From Inquilinus sp042743185 (GTDB lineage: Bacteria > Pseudomonadota > Alphaproteobacteria > DSM-16000 > Inquilinaceae), in contig NZ_JBHYMS010000003.1 in NCBI RefSeq assembly GCF_042743185.1, positions 62,001-126,000 on the forward strand: a stretch of DNA of 64,000 bases, written 5' to 3'. A program made the translations under genes and the position numbers. Of the stretch, positions 19,448 through 28,192 are shown piece after piece; position 1 is the first letter of the stretch, and each line of letters begins with the position of its first letter. The notes under the pieces are model-generated. The model had not been told where the DNA came from. It worked only from the letters and a program-made list of their open reading frames with translations, and searched no databases.

Positions 19448-19888
19448 TCAGCCCTCGGCGCCCTCGGCCTCGGCCACGGCGGCCTTCAGCTCGGCGTCGC
19501 GCGCCTTGTCGGCCGCGCCCTTGGCGTCGCGGTCGCGGTCGACCAGCTCGATCACCGCCATCGGGGCGGCGTCGCCGTAGCGGAAGCCGGCCTTGAGCAC
19601 GCGGGAGTAGCCGCCGCTGCGGGTCTTGTAGCGCTCGGCGATCACCGAGAACAGCTTGGTCACCACGTCGTCGTCGCGCAGCTGGGCATAGGCCAGGCGG
19701 CGATTGGCGAGGCCGCCCTTCTTGCCGAGGGTGATCAGCTTCTCGACGATCGGGCGCAGATCCTTCGCCTTCGGCAGGGTGGTCTTGATCTGCTCATGAG
19801 TGATCAACGCCGCCGCCATGTTGGCGAACATCGCCTTGCGATGGCTGCTGGTGCGGCTGAACTTACGTCCGGAAACGCCGTGACGCAT
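19448..19888 (-). CDS. rplQ: Ribosomal protein L17
   Basis: Large-subunit protein, 146 residues. The start MRHGVSGRKFSRTSSHRKAM and the internal TTLPKAKDLRPIVEKLITLGK and GGYSRVLKAGFRYGDAAPMAVIELVDR are diagnostic. The last ~20 residues are an alanine/glutamate-rich extension seen in alphaproteobacteria. It is the last gene of the rpsM-rpsK-rpoA-rplQ operon, 117 bases after rpoA and followed by a strong terminator. Confidence 0.98.
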   Translation of the reverse strand: MRHGVSGRKFSRTSSHRKAMFANMAAALITHEQIKTTLPKAKDLRPIVEKLITLGKKGGLANRRLAYAQLRDDDVVTKLFSVIAERYKTRSGGYSRVLKAGFRYGDAAPMAVIELVDRDRDAKGAADKARDAELKAAVAEAEGAEG

Positions 19889-20005
19889 GGCGATATCTCC
19901 TCATGGCTTGGCCCCCGCGGGGGTCCGATGGCGGAACCCGCCGCCTCTCCTTGCGGGAGAGAACGGCGGGGGTATCTCTCGATCAACCGTAGATCGGGCA
20001 GCCGA

Positions 20006-21022
<1,017 letters not shown>

Positions 21023-21220
21023 TGTGGTCTCAATCCTGTTCTGCCACGGAAGGCCGGATACGGCCGAAACGCCGGCGGGGTGAGCCCCCTTCCGATCCCA
21101 TGCTTGGACCCTGTGGCACCTGGTCCTGTCCCGGATCGGCCGGCGGTACTGCGAAAAAGGCGGCGGCCCGCGCCGCCTCCATCCCGGCAAGGGGACGGGG
21201 CGGCGCGGGCCGGGCCGGCC

Positions 21221-21625
21221 TCAGACGCGACGCTTCTTGCGCGGACGGACGCCGTTGTGCGGGATCGGCGTGACGTCGCGGATCGAGGTGATCTGGAAGC
21301 CGACCGACTGCAGGGCGCGCAGGGCGCTCTCGCGGCCGGAACCGGGCCCCTTCACGTTGATCTCGAGCACGCGCATGCCGTGCTCCTGCGCCTTGCGGCC
21401 GGCATCCTCGGCGGCCATCTGGGCGGCATAGGGAGTCGACTTGCGGCTGCCCTTGAAGCCCATGCCACCGGCCGACGACCAGGCAATGGCGTTGCCCTGG
21501 GCGTCGGTGATGGTGATCACCGTGTTGTTGAAGGACGAGTTCACGTGGGCGACGCCCGAGGTGATGTTCTTGCGCTCGCGACGACGCAGACGGGCGTTCG
21601 CGGCGGCAGCTGCTGGCTTGGCCAT
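21221..21625 (-). CDS. rpsK: Ribosomal protein S11
   Basis: Small-subunit platform protein, 134 residues. Recognised by KNITSGVAHVNSSFNNTVITITD, GFKGSRKSTPYAAQMAAEDA and the C-terminal RDVTPIPHNGVRPRKKRRV. It lies 18 bases after the rpsM stop, in the usual order S13-S11-alpha-L17. rpsD, which sits between rpsK and rpoA in E. coli, is absent, as is usual in alphaproteobacteria. Confidence 0.98.
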   Translation of the reverse strand: MAKPAAAAANARLRRRERKNITSGVAHVNSSFNNTVITITDAQGNAIAWSSAGGMGFKGSRKSTPYAAQMAAEDAGRKAQEHGMRVLEINVKGPGSGRESALRALQSVGFQITSIRDVTPIPHNGVRPRKKRRV

Positions 21626-21643
21626 GGTTCGCTCGCCTTCCGA

Positions 21644-22012
21644 TTACTTCTTCTTGCCCGCGATGGGCTTCGCCGGACCCTTGCGGGTGCGGGCGTTGGT
21701 GTGGGTGCGCTGGCCGCGGACCGGCAGGCCCTTGCGGTGACGCAGGCCGCGATAGCAGCCGAGATCCATCAGGCGCTTGATGTTCATCGCGATCTCGCGA
21801 CGCAGGTCGCCCTCGACCGTGAAGTCGGCGTCGATGGTCTCGCGGATGCGCAGGATCTCATCTTCGGTCAGCTCGTTGACGCGCCGGTCGGCCGGGATGC
21901 CGAGCTTGTCGATGATCGACTGGGCGGTGTGACGGCCGATCCCATGGATGTAGGTGAGCGCGATCAGGACGCGCTTCTGGGTCGGGATATTGACGCCGGC
22001 AATACGTGCCAC
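21644..22012 (-). CDS. rpsM: Ribosomal protein S13
   Basis: Small-subunit head protein, 122 residues, beginning with GTG at 22012 (VARIAGVNIPTQKRVLIALTYIHGIG) after a strong AAGGAG site. An in-frame upstream ATG would add 17 unrelated residues and is rejected. The C-terminus RGQRTHTNARTRKGPAKPIAGKKK is family-typical. It is first in the operon here: adk and secY, which usually precede it in alphaproteobacteria, are missing from this position. Confidence 0.98.
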   Translation of the reverse strand: MARIAGVNIPTQKRVLIALTYIHGIGRHTAQSIIDKLGIPADRRVNELTEDEILRIRETIDADFTVEGDLRREIAMNIKRLMDLGCYRGLRHRKGLPVRGQRTHTNARTRKGPAKPIAGKKK

Positions 22013-22171
22013 GTCGCTCTCCTTGCGGTTGCCACCTTCGGCGCCGCCGCTGCCCTGCCCCACCGGGGCCTGGCCTGCAACGCCGGGTCTGCTGGTTCAT
22101 GTCTGCCCGCGGGCCGGAGCGGCCACGCGAACGCCTTGTGCTTCGGGGCCCTCGGGCTCCGAAGCGCGCGG
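22013..22171 (-). promoter_or_regulatory. Long 5' leader of the rpsM operon
   Basis: About 150 bases separate the predicted promoter from the rpsM GTG. No gene is seen in it. Such long leaders on ribosomal protein operons often carry autoregulatory structures; in E. coli the equivalent leader is bound by S4. I see several short GC-rich inverted repeats but cannot draw a specific structure by hand. Confidence 0.45.
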
Positions 22172-22199
22172 AGTATAGTGATGATTGGAGCAGAGTCAA
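22172..22199 (-). promoter_or_regulatory. Sigma70-type promoter of the rpsM-rpsK-rpoA-rplQ operon
   Basis: On the minus strand TTGACT (22199-22194) is followed after 16 bases by TATACT (22177-22172). Both hexamers match the consensus at five of six positions, unusually good for this GC-rich genome. It points at rpsM with a leader of about 150 bases, and explains how the operon can be expressed without the upstream spc genes. Confidence 0.8.
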
Positions 22200-22348
22200 C
22201 CGCCGGGATTCGCGATCGGAATCCGCGCGGTCAGGGTCGACAGCGACCGAACCATAGCCGGGACCGGTCCGGCTTGTCACCTGCGCAATTGTGATCATTT
22301 TCTTGAGCATGGCCGATGCGCCGGCCGATCGCCTGAGGGAGACGGACG

Positions 22349-22912
22349 ATGCAGAACATGCCGGTCCTTCGCGCCCTTGCCGCCAACTGGGGCGCCATCG
22401 CGCTGCGCGGCATCCTGGCCATCCTGTTCGGGGTCCTGGCCTGGCTGTGGCCGGGCATCACCCTGGCCGTGCTGATCATCCTCTACGCCGCCTATGCGCT
22501 GGTCGACGGGGTGATGGGCATCGTCGTCGGCATCCGCGGCCGGAACTGGGGCTACGCCCTGCTCGGGGTCGCCGGCGTCGCCGCCGGGATCATCGCCGCG
22601 GTCTGGCCGCTGCTGACCGCGATCGTGCTGGTCATCATCATCGCCGTCTGGGCGATCGTGATCGGGGTGATGGAGATCGTCACCGCCATCCGCCTGCGCA
22701 ACGAGATCGAGGGCGAGTGGCTGCTGGCGCTGACCGGCGCGCTGTGGGTGCTGTTCGGCGCCTACGCCCTGTTCTTCCCGGGTGCCGGGGCGCTGTCGCT
22801 GGTCTGGCTGATCGGCACCTGGGCCATCGTCATCGGGGTGCTGGAACTGACCCTGGCCTTCCGCCTGCGCCGCCTGGCCCGGCACCACGGCGGCACCGCC
22901 GCGCCGGCGTGA
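22349..22912 (+). CDS. HdeD-family (DUF308) membrane protein
   Basis: Integral inner-membrane protein, 187 residues, made of six hydrophobic helices in three similar pairs (for example LRGILAILFGVLAWLWPG and LTGALWVLFGAYALFFPG), the repeating W-P-G pattern typical of DUF308/HdeD. Loops contain few charged residues besides RGRNWG and RLRNEIEGEW. AGGGAGA lies upstream of the ATG. HdeD is linked to acid resistance in E. coli; here the role is unknown. Divergent from the rpsM promoter. Confidence 0.87.
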   Translation: MQNMPVLRALAANWGAIALRGILAILFGVLAWLWPGITLAVLIILYAAYALVDGVMGIVVGIRGRNWGYALLGVAGVAAGIIAAVWPLLTAIVLVIIIAVWAIVIGVMEIVTAIRLRNEIEGEWLLALTGALWVLFGAYALFFPGAGALSLVWLIGTWAIVIGVLELTLAFRLRRLARHHGGTAAPA

Positions 22913-22983
22913 CGTCCCGACCGCGTGACGCCGCCCGGGCCCCGTGCCACCCTGCCCGCATCGGAATCGCGAGGAGCGTCGCC

Positions 22984-23382
22984 ATGGCATCGGGGCTGAT
23001 CGAATACGAGGAAGCGTCGCCGGAGGTCCGCGCCGTCTATGACGACATCATGACCGTCCGCCGGATCGACAGGGTCAACAACTTCTGGAAGGCGCTGGCG
23101 ATGCATCCGCCGACGCTGAAGCGGACCTGGGAGAGCCTGAAGGAGGTGATGGCGCCCGGCGCGCTCGACCCGCTGGTGAAGGAGATGGTGTATCTCGCGG
23201 TCAGCGCCACCAATGGCTGCGGCTACTGCATCGCCTCGCACAGCGCGGCGGCGCGCAAGGCCGGGATGACCGACGAGATGCTGGGCGAGCTCCTCGCCGT
23301 GGTCGGCATGGCGAACGAGACCAACCGCCTGGCGAACGGCCTGCAGGTGCCGATCGACGAGGCGTTCCGGCGAGCGGAGTGA
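22984..23382 (+). CDS. Carboxymuconolactone decarboxylase/AhpD-family protein
   Basis: Small alpha-helical protein, 132 residues, of the AhpD-like alkylhydroperoxidase family. The redox motif is complete: VKEMVYLAVSATNGCGYCIASHSA, that is E-(11)-CxxC-xxx-H with Cys near residues 78 and 81. Start ATG at 22984 has GAGGAG seven bases upstream; the long in-frame ORF before it is a shadow of the HdeD gene. Probably a peroxide or disulfide reductase; no partner thiol reductase is adjacent. Confidence 0.88.
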   Translation: MASGLIEYEEASPEVRAVYDDIMTVRRIDRVNNFWKALAMHPPTLKRTWESLKEVMAPGALDPLVKEMVYLAVSATNGCGYCIASHSAAARKAGMTDEMLGELLAVVGMANETNRLANGLQVPIDEAFRRAE

Positions 23383-23634
23383 TGGCACGGCCGGACGGCC
23401 TGCCTTGCCTGGACGGGCAGCCATGCAGGATGGAAATTTTATTCCGATAATTCGGAAGATAATTTTCCTCTGCCGAAATATTATAATGACTCGAGATAAT
23501 CCTGGAAGCGGAGTTCTTTCATAAAGATTTATATATTCTGGCTTACAAAAAAGTAAATATTTCGGCTTGCCCGGCCGGATATATGGTTTTTCGAACCAAT
23601 ATTTCTCACCAGATCTGTTTTAGAGGGCACCGCC
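23383..23634. promoter_or_regulatory. AT-rich intergenic region upstream of the glycine-rich secreted protein
   Basis: These 252 bases contain no gene and drop sharply in GC after 23425. Short inverted repeats are visible (for example CCGATAATTCGG near 23450-23465 and AT-only stretches around 23490 and 23530), typical of a promoter or of a silenced, horizontally gained region. No clear -35/-10 pair could be fixed by eye. Confidence 0.4.
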
Positions 23635-24831
23635 ATGAAGTTATGGCTTCCTTTGGCCTGCGCCGCTTTCGCCTCGACTGCGGCGCAGGCGAATTCCAAC
23701 CTGTTTGAACTCTGCAACGAATCGTTCCGCGAGCTCTCGCCGGCAGAGCAGCAACTGGTCGTCAGCAAAGGCTGCGCTCTCGAGCCGGCCGGCCAGGCCA
23801 TCAATGTCGCGTCCTTGCCCGACGGCAGCGGGACTGGGACTGGGACTGGGACTGGGACGGGAACCGGCAGCGGCACCGGTTCCACCGGTGGATCGAGCGC
23901 GGCCGGCGGCAGCAACGGCGGCGGTTCGTCGGGTGGCGGCAGCGGCGGCTCGCAGGGCGGAGGGGGCGGCGGCGGCTCGGGTAGCGGCGGGTCCGGAGGT
24001 GGCGGGTCCGGTGGAGGCTCCGGAGGCGGAGGTGGGTCCGGCGGCGGGTCCGGCGGTGGCGGGTCCGGCGGTGGCTCCGGCAGCGGCAATGGTGGCGGCA
24101 TCAATGTCGGGGTCGGCGGCGGCGCCACCGGCAACGGCGGCGGCATCAATGTCGGCGTCGGCAGCGGATCCGGCAGCAACAACAGCGGCGGCGTCAATGT
24201 CGGCGCAGGCGGCGGCGCCTCGCACAACTCCGGGGGCGTCAATGTCGGCGTCGGCAGCGGCGCCGCCTCGACCAACAGCGGCGGCATCAATGCCGGTGTC
24301 GGGACCGGCGCCGCGTCGAGCAACAGCGGCGGGGTGAATGTCGGCCTCGGCGGCAAGGCCGCGTCCGGCAATTCCTCCGGCATCAACGCCGGTGTCGGCA
24401 GCACCGCCGCTTCCGGCAACACCGGCGGCGTCAATGTCGGCCTCGGCGGCAAGACGGCGTCCGGCAATTCCTCCGGCGTCAATGCCGGCCTCGGAACCGG
24501 TGCCGCCTCGACCAACGCCGGCAGCGTGAATGTCGGCGTCGGCGGCAAGGCGTCCTCCGGCAACACCGGCGGCATCAATGCCGGGCTCGGCACCAGCGCG
24601 GCCTCGACCAACAGCGGCGGCCTGAATGTCGGCCTCGGCGGCAAGGCGGCCTCGGGCAACACGGGCGGCATCAATGTCGGCATCGGCGACGACGGCACCG
24701 GTGCCGCCAGCACCAACAAGGGCGGCATCAGTATCGGCCTGGGCGGCAGGAACGGCATCGGCGTGAGCCTGGGCGGGCACGAGAGCGGCATCAGCATCGG
24801 CGGCGCCAGGCTCGGCGGCGCCCGCCACTGA
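23635..24831 (+). CDS. Secreted glycine-rich protein with tandem 16-residue N-(V/A)-G repeats
   Basis: 398 residues, function unrecognised. Order: Sec signal peptide (residues 1-19, ...ASTAAQA), a short globular part with two Cys (C27 and C47) that ends near residue 63, a Gly/Ser/Thr linker (64-152), then about thirteen 16-residue repeats (153-361) of the type GGVNVGLGGKAASGNS, and a degenerate end GGISIGLGG...GGARLGGARH. From the fifth to twelfth repeat NVG and NAG versions alternate, giving a 32-residue higher order. No hydrophobic anchor or sortase motif is present. A repeat with regular G/N/V spacing suggests a beta-solenoid or fibre, perhaps a surface or matrix protein; this is inference. 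An AT-rich promoter region precedes it and a GC-rich hairpin follows. Confidence 0.8.
   Translation: MKLWLPLACAAFASTAAQANSNLFELCNESFRELSPAEQQLVVSKGCALEPAGQAINVASLPDGSGTGTGTGTGTGTGSGTGSTGGSSAAGGSNGGGSSGGGSGGSQGGGGGGGSGSGGSGGGGSGGGSGGGGGSGGGSGGGGSGGGSGSGNGGGINVGVGGGATGNGGGINVGVGSGSGSNNSGGVNVGAGGGASHNSGGVNVGVGSGAASTNSGGINAGVGTGAASSNSGGVNVGLGGKAASGNSSGINAGVGSTAASGNTGGVNVGLGGKTASGNSSGVNAGLGTGAASTNAGSVNVGVGGKASSGNTGGINAGLGTSAASTNSGGLNVGLGGKAASGNTGGINVGIGDDGTGAASTNKGGISIGLGGRNGIGVSLGGHESGISIGGARLGGARH
23830..23853 (+). repeat. Hexanucleotide tandem repeat GGGACT x4
   Basis: Four perfect GGGACT units followed by a variant GGGACG encode the Gly-Thr run of the linker in the glycine-rich protein. The period is a multiple of three, so slippage would change linker length without breaking the frame. 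Confidence 0.9.
24091..24717 (+). repeat. 48-bp degenerate coding repeats
   Basis: About thirteen 48-base units encode the 16-residue repeats of the glycine-rich protein. GGCGGCATCAATGTCGG-like cores recur with synonymous changes, so the protein pattern rather than the DNA is conserved. In the middle the units alternate in pairs, making a 96-base super-repeat. Confidence 0.85.
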
Positions 24832-24853
24832 TATCGAGACTCCGGAGAAGGCG

Positions 24854-24877
24854 GGGCCGGCGTCGAGACGCCGGCCC
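24854..24877 (+). terminator. GC-rich hairpin after the glycine-rich protein gene
   Basis: Inverted repeat GGGCCGGCGTC / GACGCCGGCCC with a tight loop, 23 bases after the stop. Only TTC follows, so the T-tract is poor; it may act as a weak or Rho-assisted terminator. Confidence 0.5.
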
Positions 24878-24951
24878 TTCGCCGTCGGCCGGTGCGGCTT
24901 GACAGCTCGCCCCTCGCCGCGAACCATCCGGGCCCGCCTCCGGAGTGAACC

Positions 24952-25872
24952 ATGCCCCCCTATGCCGGCATCGCCACCTTCCTCAACGCCCCGCATCGCC
25001 GCCGGCCCGAGGGCGGCCGTCCCGCCGCCGCGGTGCTGGGCCTGCCCTTCGATTTCGGCACCACCAACCGGCCCGGGTCGCGCTTCGGCCCGAACGCGAT
25101 CCGCGCCGCGAGCCGGACGCTGACCGGCGACGACCACCCCGACCTGGAGCTGAGCCCGGAGGAGCGGCTGGACCTTTACGACGCCGGCGACGCCGCGCCG
25201 ATCACCGCCGACATCGCCGGCAGCCTGGAGGCGATCCGGACCGCGGCGGCGGAGCAGATCGGCGCCGGCGCCCGCCTCCTGGCCCTCGGCGGCGACCATA
25301 CCGTCACCCTCCCGCTCCTAGAGGCGACGGCGGCGAAGCACGGCCCGCTGGCGCTGATGCAGTTCGACGCGCATGTCGACACCTGGGCCGGCACGCCCTC
25401 AGCCCGGATCTATCACGGCTCGTGGCTGCGCCATGCGATCGAGCGCGGCCTGGTCGACCCGCGGGCCACGGTTCAGGTCGGGCTGCACAGCCCGGTCGAC
25501 CGCGCCACCGCCGCCTGGACCCGGGACCAGGGCGTCACCGGCCTGTCCGCCGAGAGCGTCCATCTCGACGGCATCGACCGGACCGTGGAGCGGATCCGCG
25601 CCGTGCTCGGCGACCGGCCGGCCTATCTGACCTTCGACATCGACGGCATCGACCCCGGCCTGGCGCCCGGCGTCGCCTGCCCGGAGGCCGGCGGCCTGTT
25701 CCCGTGGCAGGCGCTGGCGCTGCTGCGCCGCCTGGGCGATATCGGCTGGGTCGGGGCGGACGTGGTCGAGACCTGCCCGCCCTACGACCAGGGCGACGTC
25801 ACCGCCGTGCTGGCCGCCACCATCGGCTGGACCTGGCTGTGCCTGCTGGCGGCGCGGACGCCGCTCGCCTAA
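24952..25872 (+). CDS. Ureohydrolase (agmatinase/arginase family)
   Basis: Manganese enzyme of 306 residues that hydrolyses a guanidino compound to urea and an amine. Metal-binding motifs are in place: LALGGDHTVTLP, MQFDAHVDTW, and TFDIDGIDPGLAPGVACPEAGGL. The segment DAHVDTWAG...YHGSWLRHAIERGL resembles SpeB-type agmatinases and guanidinobutyrases more than arginases. It is flanked by unrelated genes, so the substrate cannot be inferred from context. Its stop lies 15 bases before the second copy of the 143-bp palindromic element. Confidence 0.9.
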   Translation: MPPYAGIATFLNAPHRRRPEGGRPAAAVLGLPFDFGTTNRPGSRFGPNAIRAASRTLTGDDHPDLELSPEERLDLYDAGDAAPITADIAGSLEAIRTAAAEQIGAGARLLALGGDHTVTLPLLEATAAKHGPLALMQFDAHVDTWAGTPSARIYHGSWLRHAIERGLVDPRATVQVGLHSPVDRATAAWTRDQGVTGLSAESVHLDGIDRTVERIRAVLGDRPAYLTFDIDGIDPGLAPGVACPEAGGLFPWQALALLRRLGDIGWVGADVVETCPPYDQGDVTAVLAATIGWTWLCLLAARTPLA

Positions 25873-25886
25873 GCCCGAACGCCTCG

Positions 25887-26029
25887 GAGACCGTTTGGAA
25901 ATGCGCTGGCGTGAGTCGGCTGGCGGTGATTTCGAGAACCGGCGCGCAGCGGACGTTTGAGTCCGTGAGCACCGGAAGCGCTCGAGTCCGCCGTCAGACG
26001 GCCGCGCCAGTGCGTTTCCAAACGGTCTC
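25887..26029. repeat. 143-bp palindromic intergenic element, copy 2 (inverted relative to copy 1)
   Basis: Same element as at 14605-14747, in opposite orientation. The outer 25 bases of each side (25887-25911 and 26005-26029) are complementary with two mismatches, starting GAGACCGTTTGGAAA. Its right end touches the TGA of the minus-strand lipoprotein gene (stop at 26032-26030), just as copy 1 touches a TGA. It separates two convergent genes. Confidence 0.85.
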
Positions 26030-26416
26030 TCAGTCCAGCACGGCGTAGCCGCGGCGAATCATGCAGTTCCGCACCACGTCGCGGGTGCTGGTGGCGGCGG
26101 AGGCGCCGCCGCCGACCGCGCCGCTGAGGCCGCCGACCCCGGCGCCGATCGCCGCGCCGCGTCCGACATTGCCGGTGAAGGCGCCGATGATCGCACCGCC
26201 CGCCGCGCCGACCGCACCGCCGACCAGCGCCCCGCCGACGGTGCGGCCGCCGGCATCGACCTGCTTGGCGAGCTGCTGGCACTGGCCCAGGTCGTATTCG
26301 TAGTTGCGTCCGCCGGCGACCGAGGTCGCGGGGTCGATGATCGGCCGCACCTGGTCGGCGCAGCCGGCGAGGCCCAGAGCCACGACGGCGAAAACGGCTG
26401 CCCTGTTCAAGCCCAT
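26030..26416 (-). CDS. Glycine-zipper lipoprotein
   Basis: Exported protein of 128 residues with lipobox ALGLAGC (Cys near 19), then a short soluble stretch YEYDLGQCQQLAKQV and a glycine-zipper membrane region (VGGALVGGAVGAAGGAIIGAFTGNVGRGAAIGAG), ending with DVVRNCMIRRGYAVLD. The pattern matches small outer-membrane glycine-zipper proteins; the C-terminal C-M-x-x-RGY is common in the family. Function unknown, probably envelope integrity. The stop codon abuts the palindromic element. Confidence 0.85.
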   Translation of the reverse strand: MGLNRAAVFAVVALGLAGCADQVRPIIDPATSVAGGRNYEYDLGQCQQLAKQVDAGGRTVGGALVGGAVGAAGGAIIGAFTGNVGRGAAIGAGVGGLSGAVGGGASAATSTRDVVRNCMIRRGYAVLD

Positions 26417-26514
26417 ATCACTCTCTCCCTCGATCGAAACGGCGCTTCGACAATATCATAACCAAATGGGACCATAGTCGGGCCGGGACCACATGCCCCG
26501 GCACCGTCCGCAAA

Positions 26515-26532
26515 GCATAACATAACCGTAAC
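26515..26532 (+). promoter_or_regulatory. Pho-box-like direct repeat upstream of the phosphate transporter
   Basis: GCATAAC-ATAA-CCGTAAC: two 7-base half sites 11 bases apart, the spacing of PhoB sites, ending 53 bases before the Pit start. The half sites match the CTGTCAY consensus only partly. PhoB represses pit in Sinorhizobium, which makes the position meaningful, but this is a weak call. Confidence 0.35.
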
Positions 26533-26585
26533 ATCCGGCTTGTAGGGTCGGCGGCATCGCACCCATCGCAGCCGGCGAGGCCCGC

Positions 26586-28169
26586 ATGACCAGTTCCGTG
26601 CTCGACACCAGGCCGTCAGGAGGGCTCAGCCGGCTGACGCCGCTGGCCGTCGTCGCCCTGCTCGTCATCGGCGTCATCTATGCCGGCTGGAGCCTGGTCA
26701 ACGACCTGGGCGAGGTGCATTCGCCGAGCCTGCTGCCCTTCATCCTGCTCGGCATCGCCCTGCTGATCGCGCTCGGCTTCGAGTTCGTCAACGGCTTCCA
26801 CGACACCGCCAATGCGGTGGCGACGGTGATCTACACCAACTCGCTGCCGCCGACGGTGGCGGTGATCTGGTCCGGCTTCTTCAACTTCCTGGGCGTGCTG
26901 ACCTCCACCGGCATCGTCGCCTTCGGCATCATCTCGCTGCTGCCGGTGGAGCTGATCCTTCAGGTCGGCAGCAACGCCGGCTTCGCCATGGTGTTCGCCC
27001 TGCTGATCGCCGCGATCATCTGGAATGTCGGCACCTGGTATTTCGGCCTGCCCTCCTCCTCCTCGCACACGCTGATCGGCTCGATCATCGGCGTCGGGGT
27101 GATGAACCAGCTGATGGCCATCCCCGGCACCGGCACCAGCGGCGTGGACTGGTCGCAGGCGACGACCATCGGCAAGTCCCTGCTGCTGTCGCCGCTGGTC
27201 GGCTTCGCCGCCGCGGCGCTGCTGCTGCTGGCCGCCAAGGCGCTGATCAAGCGGCCGGAGCTGTACCGCGCGCCGGAGGGCAGCAAGCCGCCGCCGCTGT
27301 GGATCCGCGGTCTCCTGGTCCTGACCTGCACCGGCGTCAGCTTCGCCCATGGCTCGAATGACGGGCAGAAGGGCATGGGGCTGATCATGCTGATCCTGAT
27401 CGGCACCGTACCCACCGCCTACGCCCTGAACCGGGCGATGCCGGAGGCGCAGATCGCCGCCTTCGCCCAGGTGTCGGACCAGGCGGCCGGGGTGCTGGCC
27501 CGCTATGCCGGCGACGCGGCTGCGCCGGCCGATGCGCGGGCCGCGGTGACCGCCTATGTCCGCGACCGGGCCCTGGCGCCCGAGACCGTGCCGGCGCTGG
27601 TCGCCCTGACGCAGGAGATCGACCGCAGCGTCGCCGGCCGCAGCTCGCTGGCCGCGGTGCCGAACGAGCAGGTCGGCAATATCCGCAACGACATGTACCT
27701 GGCCTCGGAGGCGCTGAAGCTGATGGCGAAGGCCGGCGCCCCCGCCTTCGCCGCCGAGGACGGCAAGGTGCTGACCCAGTATCGCGGCTATCTCGACCAG
27801 GCCACGAAGTTCATTCCGGACTGGGTCAAGGTCGCGGTGGCCATCGCTTTGGGCCTCGGCACCATGGTCGGCTGGAAGCGCATCGTCGTCACCGTCGGCG
27901 AGAAGATCGGCAAGGAGCACCTGACCTACGCCCAGGGCGGCTCGGCCGAGCTGGTGGCGATGGCGACGATCGGCGCCGCCGACATGTACGGTCTGCCGGT
28001 CAGCACCACCCATGTGCTGTCCTCCGGCGTCGCCGGCACCATGGCGGCGAACCGCTCCGGCCTGCAATGGGGCACCATCCGCAACCTGATCATGGCCTGG
28101 GTGATGACCCTGCCGGCCTCGATCGCCCTGGCCGCCGCCCTCTACTGGCTGCTGCGGCACCTGTTCTGA
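26586..28169 (+). CDS. Inorganic phosphate transporter, Pit family
   Basis: Inner-membrane symporter of metal-phosphate with protons, 527 residues. The two inverted signature regions are present: FVNGFHDTANAVATVIYTN in the N-half and LPVSTTHVLSSGVAGTM in the C-half, plus SSSSHTLIG and FAHGSNDGQKGMGL. A soluble insert of roughly 120 residues (about 285-405, rich in Ala and Asp) separates the two halves, longer than in E. coli PitA loops. A possible Pho box precedes it. The downstream CorA-like gene starts 23 bases later and is probably co-transcribed. Confidence 0.94.
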   Translation: MTSSVLDTRPSGGLSRLTPLAVVALLVIGVIYAGWSLVNDLGEVHSPSLLPFILLGIALLIALGFEFVNGFHDTANAVATVIYTNSLPPTVAVIWSGFFNFLGVLTSTGIVAFGIISLLPVELILQVGSNAGFAMVFALLIAAIIWNVGTWYFGLPSSSSHTLIGSIIGVGVMNQLMAIPGTGTSGVDWSQATTIGKSLLLSPLVGFAAAALLLLAAKALIKRPELYRAPEGSKPPPLWIRGLLVLTCTGVSFAHGSNDGQKGMGLIMLILIGTVPTAYALNRAMPEAQIAAFAQVSDQAAGVLARYAGDAAAPADARAAVTAYVRDRALAPETVPALVALTQEIDRSVAGRSSLAAVPNEQVGNIRNDMYLASEALKLMAKAGAPAFAAEDGKVLTQYRGYLDQATKFIPDWVKVAVAIALGLGTMVGWKRIVVTVGEKIGKEHLTYAQGGSAELVAMATIGAADMYGLPVSTTHVLSSGVAGTMAANRSGLQWGTIRNLIMAWVMTLPASIALAAALYWLLRHLF

Positions 28170-28192
28170 TCCGGGACCGGGAGGACCGGGAT

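Noticed and set aside
23830..23853. Phase-variation switch
   Set aside because: A hexanucleotide repeat cannot shift the frame; it may only change linker length.
24091..24717. CRISPR-like periodicity
   Set aside because: 48-base period is in frame with a coding repeat, has no distinct spacers and no cas genes.
23640..25299. Long minus-strand frames opposite the glycine-rich gene
   Set aside because: Mirror of the repeats (Ala/Asp or Pro-rich), no signal peptide or ribosome site; the plus-strand frame has both.
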